NCBI GenBank assembly: GCA_934462885.1
Contig: CAKSJC010000061.1
Coordinates: 1 to 8,920 of the forward strand
Length of the DNA: 8,920 nt
Reading direction: 5' to 3'
Source of the DNA: an uncultured Eubacteriales bacterium
Lineage (GTDB): Bacteria; Bacillota; Clostridia; Oscillospirales; CAG-272
Below the pieces are notes generated by a model that worked only from the letters and a program-made list of their open reading frames with translations, was not told the DNA's origin and searched no databases. The position numbers and the translations under genes are program-made. Every line of letters begins with the position of its first letter. Positions within the stretch are counted from its first letter, which is position 1. This document shows positions 6,851 through 8,920 of this stretch, piece by piece.

Positions 6851-6886
6851 AGAGAATCATTCCGAAAGGTTTGATTCTCTTTTTTT
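6851..6886 (+). terminator. Intrinsic terminator of rpsU
   Basis: AGAGAATCA (6851-6859) pairs perfectly with TGATTCTCT (6872-6880). Two T-T mismatches lie above this stem, and CC/GG then closes a GAAA (GNRA-type) tetraloop at 6864-6867. The stem is followed by seven T (6880-6886). Position right after rpsU and before the next promoter fits well. Confidence 0.92.
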
Positions 6887-6927
6887 CAATAAAACTTTTT
6901 TAAGATTTATATAGAATAAAAGCCGTA

Positions 6928-6956
6928 TTGACTTACCGAAGAAATCCTGTTATAAT
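6928..6956 (+). promoter_or_regulatory. Extended -10 sigma-A promoter for the lipid kinase gene
   Basis: TTGACT at 6928-6933 and TATAAT at 6951-6956 are 17 nt apart. TG at 6948-6949 followed by one base before TATAAT makes an extended -10 element. Start of transcription is expected near 6963, about 36 nt before the ATG. The -10 box lies in the left arm of a perfect inverted repeat, suggesting repression. Confidence 0.88.
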
Positions 6957-6970
6957 ATTTTATAACAGGA
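6945..6970. promoter_or_regulatory. Perfect 11-bp inverted repeat over the -10 box, candidate operator
   Basis: TCCTGTTATAA at 6945-6955 is the exact reverse complement of TTATAACAGGA at 6960-6970, with a TATT centre. The left arm holds the extended -10 element and the right arm covers the predicted start site. Because transcription would begin inside the repeat, an RNA hairpin cannot form fully, so a DNA-binding dimer is the more likely reader. Spacing does not match the PerR (7-1-7), TnrA/GlnR or Clostridial Rex consensus as I know them; the regulator is unknown. Confidence 0.6.
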
Positions 6971-6998
6971 AAAATTTTCGATTAAAAATAGGTGAAAT

Positions 6999-7880
6999 AT
7001 GAGCAAGCTTTTATTCATCGTGAATCCTGTAACAGCGAAAAATACAATCACGCCTTGCATGATAGATGTTATAGATACGTTCATCAAGGGCGGATACAGG
7101 GTCGAAACACATATAACGCAGGACGAGTACGATGTCGGACGAGTTATAGCAGAGCACGGTAGCGAATTTGATGTAATAGCTTGTGCCGGAGGAGACGGAA
7201 CGCTTAATAATACGGTGACTGCCATTTTGAAACTTGATAAAAAGCCTAAGATAGGATACATACCGGCAGGAACTACAAATGATTTTGCTACGAGTTGGGG
7301 AATACCCAAAAAACCGGTTGCGGCTGCCATGAGCATTGTAAAAACTGAGGCGGTTCCGACTGACGTGAGCGTATTTTGCGGAAGACCTTTCGTTTATGTG
7401 GCGGCGTTCGGAGTATTTACACAAGCTTCTTATCAAACTCCGCAGCACCTTAAGAATAGTCTCGGATACACAGCGTATATTTTCGAAGGAATAAAGAGTA
7501 TCGCTAATATCAGACCGCATAGAATGCGTATTGAATACGACGGAGGAGTTGCCGAGGGAGAATTTCTTTACGGAATGCTTTCAAATACAAGGAGAGTCGG
7601 CGGATTTGATCTGAAAATGAAGGACAATATAAGTATTTCGGACGGACTTATGGAAGTTATTCTTATAAGAAAGCCGGCAAATCCTGTGGATAATCCAAAA
7701 ATGTTGGGAGCGGTTCTTGCTCAGGATACAAATAGTGAGTACATCGTTTTTGCACATACGAAAAAAATAAAGTTTTATTCCGACGAATCTGTTCTGTGGA
7801 CAATCGACGGTGAAAACGGCGGATCGATAAAGTCAGGAGAAGCTCACATTATTGAGCATGCGGTGAATTTGTTTTTCTGA
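6999..7880 (+). CDS. Diacylglycerol/lipid kinase (DgkB/YegS family)
   Basis: A 293-residue soluble lipid kinase of the usual length. Relatives phosphorylate diacylglycerol or related lipids at the inner membrane face; in Firmicutes DgkB returns diacylglycerol from lipoteichoic-acid synthesis to phosphatidic acid. The N-terminal catalytic domain shows FIVNP at 6-10, CAGGDGTLNNTV at 62-73 (the GGDGT nucleotide-binding motif) and IGYIPAGTTNDFATSWGIP at 85-103. The C-terminal domain has VAAFGVFTQASYQTP (134-148), NSLGYTAYIFEGIKS (153-167), ISDGLMEVILIRK (213-225) and WTIDGENGG (267-275). The usual NPxSGK is NPVTAK here, a mild variation. The start gives the typical kinase opening (KLLFIVNP); an AGGTGA site is unusually close, 3 nt away. 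It has its own promoter, operator-like repeat and terminator. The exact substrate and the dgkB symbol are not certain. Confidence 0.9.
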   Translation: MSKLLFIVNPVTAKNTITPCMIDVIDTFIKGGYRVETHITQDEYDVGRVIAEHGSEFDVIACAGGDGTLNNTVTAILKLDKKPKIGYIPAGTTNDFATSWGIPKKPVAAAMSIVKTEAVPTDVSVFCGRPFVYVAAFGVFTQASYQTPQHLKNSLGYTAYIFEGIKSIANIRPHRMRIEYDGGVAEGEFLYGMLSNTRRVGGFDLKMKDNISISDGLMEVILIRKPANPVDNPKMLGAVLAQDTNSEYIVFAHTKKIKFYSDESVLWTIDGENGGSIKSGEAHIIEHAVNLFF

Positions 7881-7893
7881 TAACAATTGTGAT

Positions 7894-7937
7894 AAAAAAA
7901 CAGGAAAATTCCCAAAAGAAATTTTCCTGTTTTTTTT
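7894..7937. terminator. Bidirectional intrinsic terminator between convergent genes
   Basis: Seven A (7894-7900), CAGGAAAATT (7901-7910), a 9-nt loop, AATTTTCCTG (7920-7929) and eight T (7930-7937). The 10-bp core is perfect, and A and T tracts flank it on both sides, so transcripts from the lipid kinase (+) and from the recombinase side (-) could both end here. Confidence 0.93.
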
Positions 7938-7956
7938 GTGAGATTTTCTCTCTTTT

Positions 7957-8055
7957 TTATCCGTTCTTTTTGCATACCTTGTCAAAAGCAGGGTTGTATC
8001 CGTAAAAATTTTTATGATCCATATTGTCTTGCGCTACACGGAGCGCATCGCCGAA
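7957..8055 (-). pseudogene. Possible C-terminal gene remnant of 32 codons
   Basis: On the minus strand a stop-free stretch follows a TGA (8058-8056) and ends at TAA (7959-7957). It reads FGDALRVAQDNMDHK, then NFYGYNPAFDKVCKKNG, which has the mixed composition of a real protein rather than of random AT-rich DNA. The only ATG (8022-8020) would leave 21 residues and has no ribosome binding site. It lies between the recombinase stop and the terminator. It may be the tail of a gene cut by insertion or decay, or simply chance; I do not recognise the family. Confidence 0.3.
8030..8047. repeat. GC-rich 6-bp inverted repeat downstream of the recombinase
   Basis: TGCGCT (8030-8035) and AGCGCA (8042-8047) flank ACACGG. 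It stands out as GC-rich in an AT-rich gap and lies 45 nt beyond the recombinase stop. Attachment sites of large serine recombinases are short imperfect dyads near the gene, so this is a weak candidate; it could also be a small RNA hairpin or part of the remnant's coding sequence. Confidence 0.25.
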
Positions 8056-8091
8056 TCATGCGAATACAAGCAAAAAAATATAAAAGAAAAG

Positions 8092-8920
8092 TCAGATATT
8101 CCATGTTATATTAATGCACCCTTTGCCGACTTCCATGGATTTAATAAGAATGTCTGCTATAATCCGGCGCAGTTGAAACGATCCTTGGCGCCATTTATCT
8201 GCCGGAGAGTATATTTTATCCCCTTTGTCGGAACTTTCAGTTTGAAAAATAATATTTTCAAGCTCTATTTTTTCTTTTGTAAGTTTATCCGCCATTTCGC
8301 CTATGTATCCGATTAAGGTTTCATTTGCGTGCGGAATCTTCGAAAGAAGTTCTTCAATTTTTTCATCAATCTCAAAAATGCGTATCTTTTTTTCATTGAC
8401 GGAGTAGGGTGAAGATTTTTCATTCATACTGCGGATAAACGAAAAACACGATAATTTTTCATATATTTTTTCGGATATATATTCTTCAAGCACATCTGCA
8501 TATATAGTTCCGGCGCATCCCGGACATAACATTTTTTTTGTACGAATAGATGTCGGGCAAACAAAATATCTTCCGTGAGCAGTATTTGATCTTACGACAG
8601 ACAGCGCCGAATGACAGTTTTTACACCGTACTTTTCCGAGAAGCCATGAGTTTTTTGCTTTTGCCGAAATGCCACCGTCAGCTATGTCTGAGGATCGAGC
8701 ACGGCATTTGAGCCAAATTTCGGATGAGATAATACCCTCATGCGGGGCTAAAACGATTTCCTTACCGAAAAAATCGAAACGTGAATTCTTTTTTGATCCT
8801 CCGCTGTTATAAAGATAGCAGCCTCGCTTTCCGGTAAAATCAGTCGGCGGATCTATTATCAATGCACCGTTCTTTTTGAAAAAATCATATATATCAGCGT
8901 CCGCTGCCACGTATATAGGA
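8092..8920 (-). CDS. Large serine recombinase, C-terminal part (N-terminus beyond window)
   Basis: The frame runs from the right edge (codons Pro-Ile-Tyr, then a GTG at 8910-8908 that I read as an internal Val) to TGA 8094-8092, 275 residues. Large serine recombinases integrate and excise phages and conjugative elements. Counting from that Val: the end of the recombinase domain (ADADIYDFFKKNGALI, then APHEGIISSEIWLKC at 55-69); a zinc-ribbon with C96-x2-C99, C118 and C129-x2-C132, entered by SWLLGKVRC; a charged, coiled-coil-like helix (174-192 and 205-223, KEKIELENIIF); and a closing WRQGSFQLRRIIADILIKS with INITWNI, the usual ending. The catalytic Ser domain, expected about 200 residues upstream, is outside the window, so intactness cannot be judged. 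It converges on the lipid kinase gene and marks a probable mobile element extending to the right. Confidence 0.88.
   Translation of the reverse strand, partial: PIYVAADADIYDFFKKNGALIIDPPTDFTGKRGCYLYNSGGSKKNSRFDFFGKEIVLAPHEGIISSEIWLKCRARSSDIADGGISAKAKNSWLLGKVRCKNCHSALSVVRSNTAHGRYFVCPTSIRTKKMLCPGCAGTIYADVLEEYISEKIYEKLSCFSFIRSMNEKSSPYSVNEKKIRIFEIDEKIEELLSKIPHANETLIGYIGEMADKLTKEKIELENIIFQTESSDKGDKIYSPADKWRQGSFQLRRIIADILIKSMEVGKGCINITWNI

Noticed and set aside
6945..6970. PerR, TnrA/GlnR or Rex box at the lipid kinase promoter
   Set aside because: Half-sites resemble these AT-rich motifs, but the spacing differs from each consensus (7-1-7, TGTNA-N7-TNACA, TTGTTAA-N4-TTAACAA).
7011..7520. Minus-strand frame of 169 codons opposite the lipid kinase
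   Set aside because: It is antisense to a gene with full family motifs and its composition (rich in Ser, Arg and Tyr) is that of a shadow frame.
8014..8316. Open reading frame of 100 codons on the + strand
   Set aside because: It lies mostly antisense to the serine recombinase, has no ribosome binding site and reads as Phe/Tyr/Ile-rich AT-derived sequence; the minus-strand protein has clear family motifs.
8908..8910. GTG at 8910-8908 as the true start of the recombinase
   Set aside because: The frame stays open to the window edge as Pro-Ile-Tyr-Val, matching the NPVYV-type sequence of the recombinase domain, and the catalytic domain would be missing.
1..8920. CRISPR arrays, tRNA or rRNA genes, insertion-sequence ends, toxin-antitoxin or defence gene sets
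   Set aside because: Reading through the gaps and gene ends showed no regularly spaced repeats, no cloverleaf-like sequence, and no protein of these types in either strand.

Overview
The window reads as a chromosomal segment of a Clostridia-class Firmicute, most like the Oscillospiraceae/Ruminococcaceae. This rests on gene order (rdgB, yhbY, nadD, yqeK, an LCP-family gene, rsfS, leuS), on protein character (a lysine-rich bS21, a bacterial LeuRS with paired Cys motifs, a Clostridia-style LCP protein), on near-consensus sigma-A promoters, and on the moderately AT-rich composition. Genus and species cannot be read from the sequence.

Region 1 (1-6485) is a tightly packed co-directional block on the + strand. 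It holds the 3' part of rdgB (house-cleaning NTP pyrophosphatase), yhbY (CRM-domain ribosome-assembly factor), nadD (NAD biosynthesis), yqeK (HD-domain dinucleotide hydrolase, overlapping nadD), a membrane-anchored LytR-CpsA-Psr protein (cell-wall polymer attachment), rsfS (ribosome silencing factor) and leuS (leucyl-tRNA synthetase). Gaps are 35 nt or less and no strong internal promoter or terminator is visible, so it looks like one operon joining NAD supply, translation and envelope assembly.

Region 2 (6486-6886) is a self-contained rpsU unit: a 17-nt-spaced TTGACA/TATAAT promoter, a short 5' leader that can fold into two mutually exclusive hairpins, a strong Shine-Dalgarno sequence, a GTG-started 58-codon bS21 gene, a hairpin after the stop, and an intrinsic terminator.

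Region 3 (6887-7937) is a monocistronic diacylglycerol/lipid kinase gene. Its extended -10 promoter is overlapped by a perfect 11-bp inverted repeat (6945-6970), a good candidate operator. It ends at an A-stem-T terminator that can work on both strands.

Region 4 (7938-8920) runs the other way. A large serine recombinase (C-terminal portion only, cut by the window's right edge) converges on the lipid kinase terminator, which suggests that an integrative element or prophage lies to the right. Between the recombinase stop and the terminator are a short protein-like open stretch on the minus strand, possibly a gene remnant, and a small GC-rich dyad.

I do not see a convincing previously undescribed multi-gene system here. 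The points most worth a second look are the rpsU leader, the lipid-kinase operator, the altered HxGH motif of NadD, and the recombinase end of a likely mobile element.
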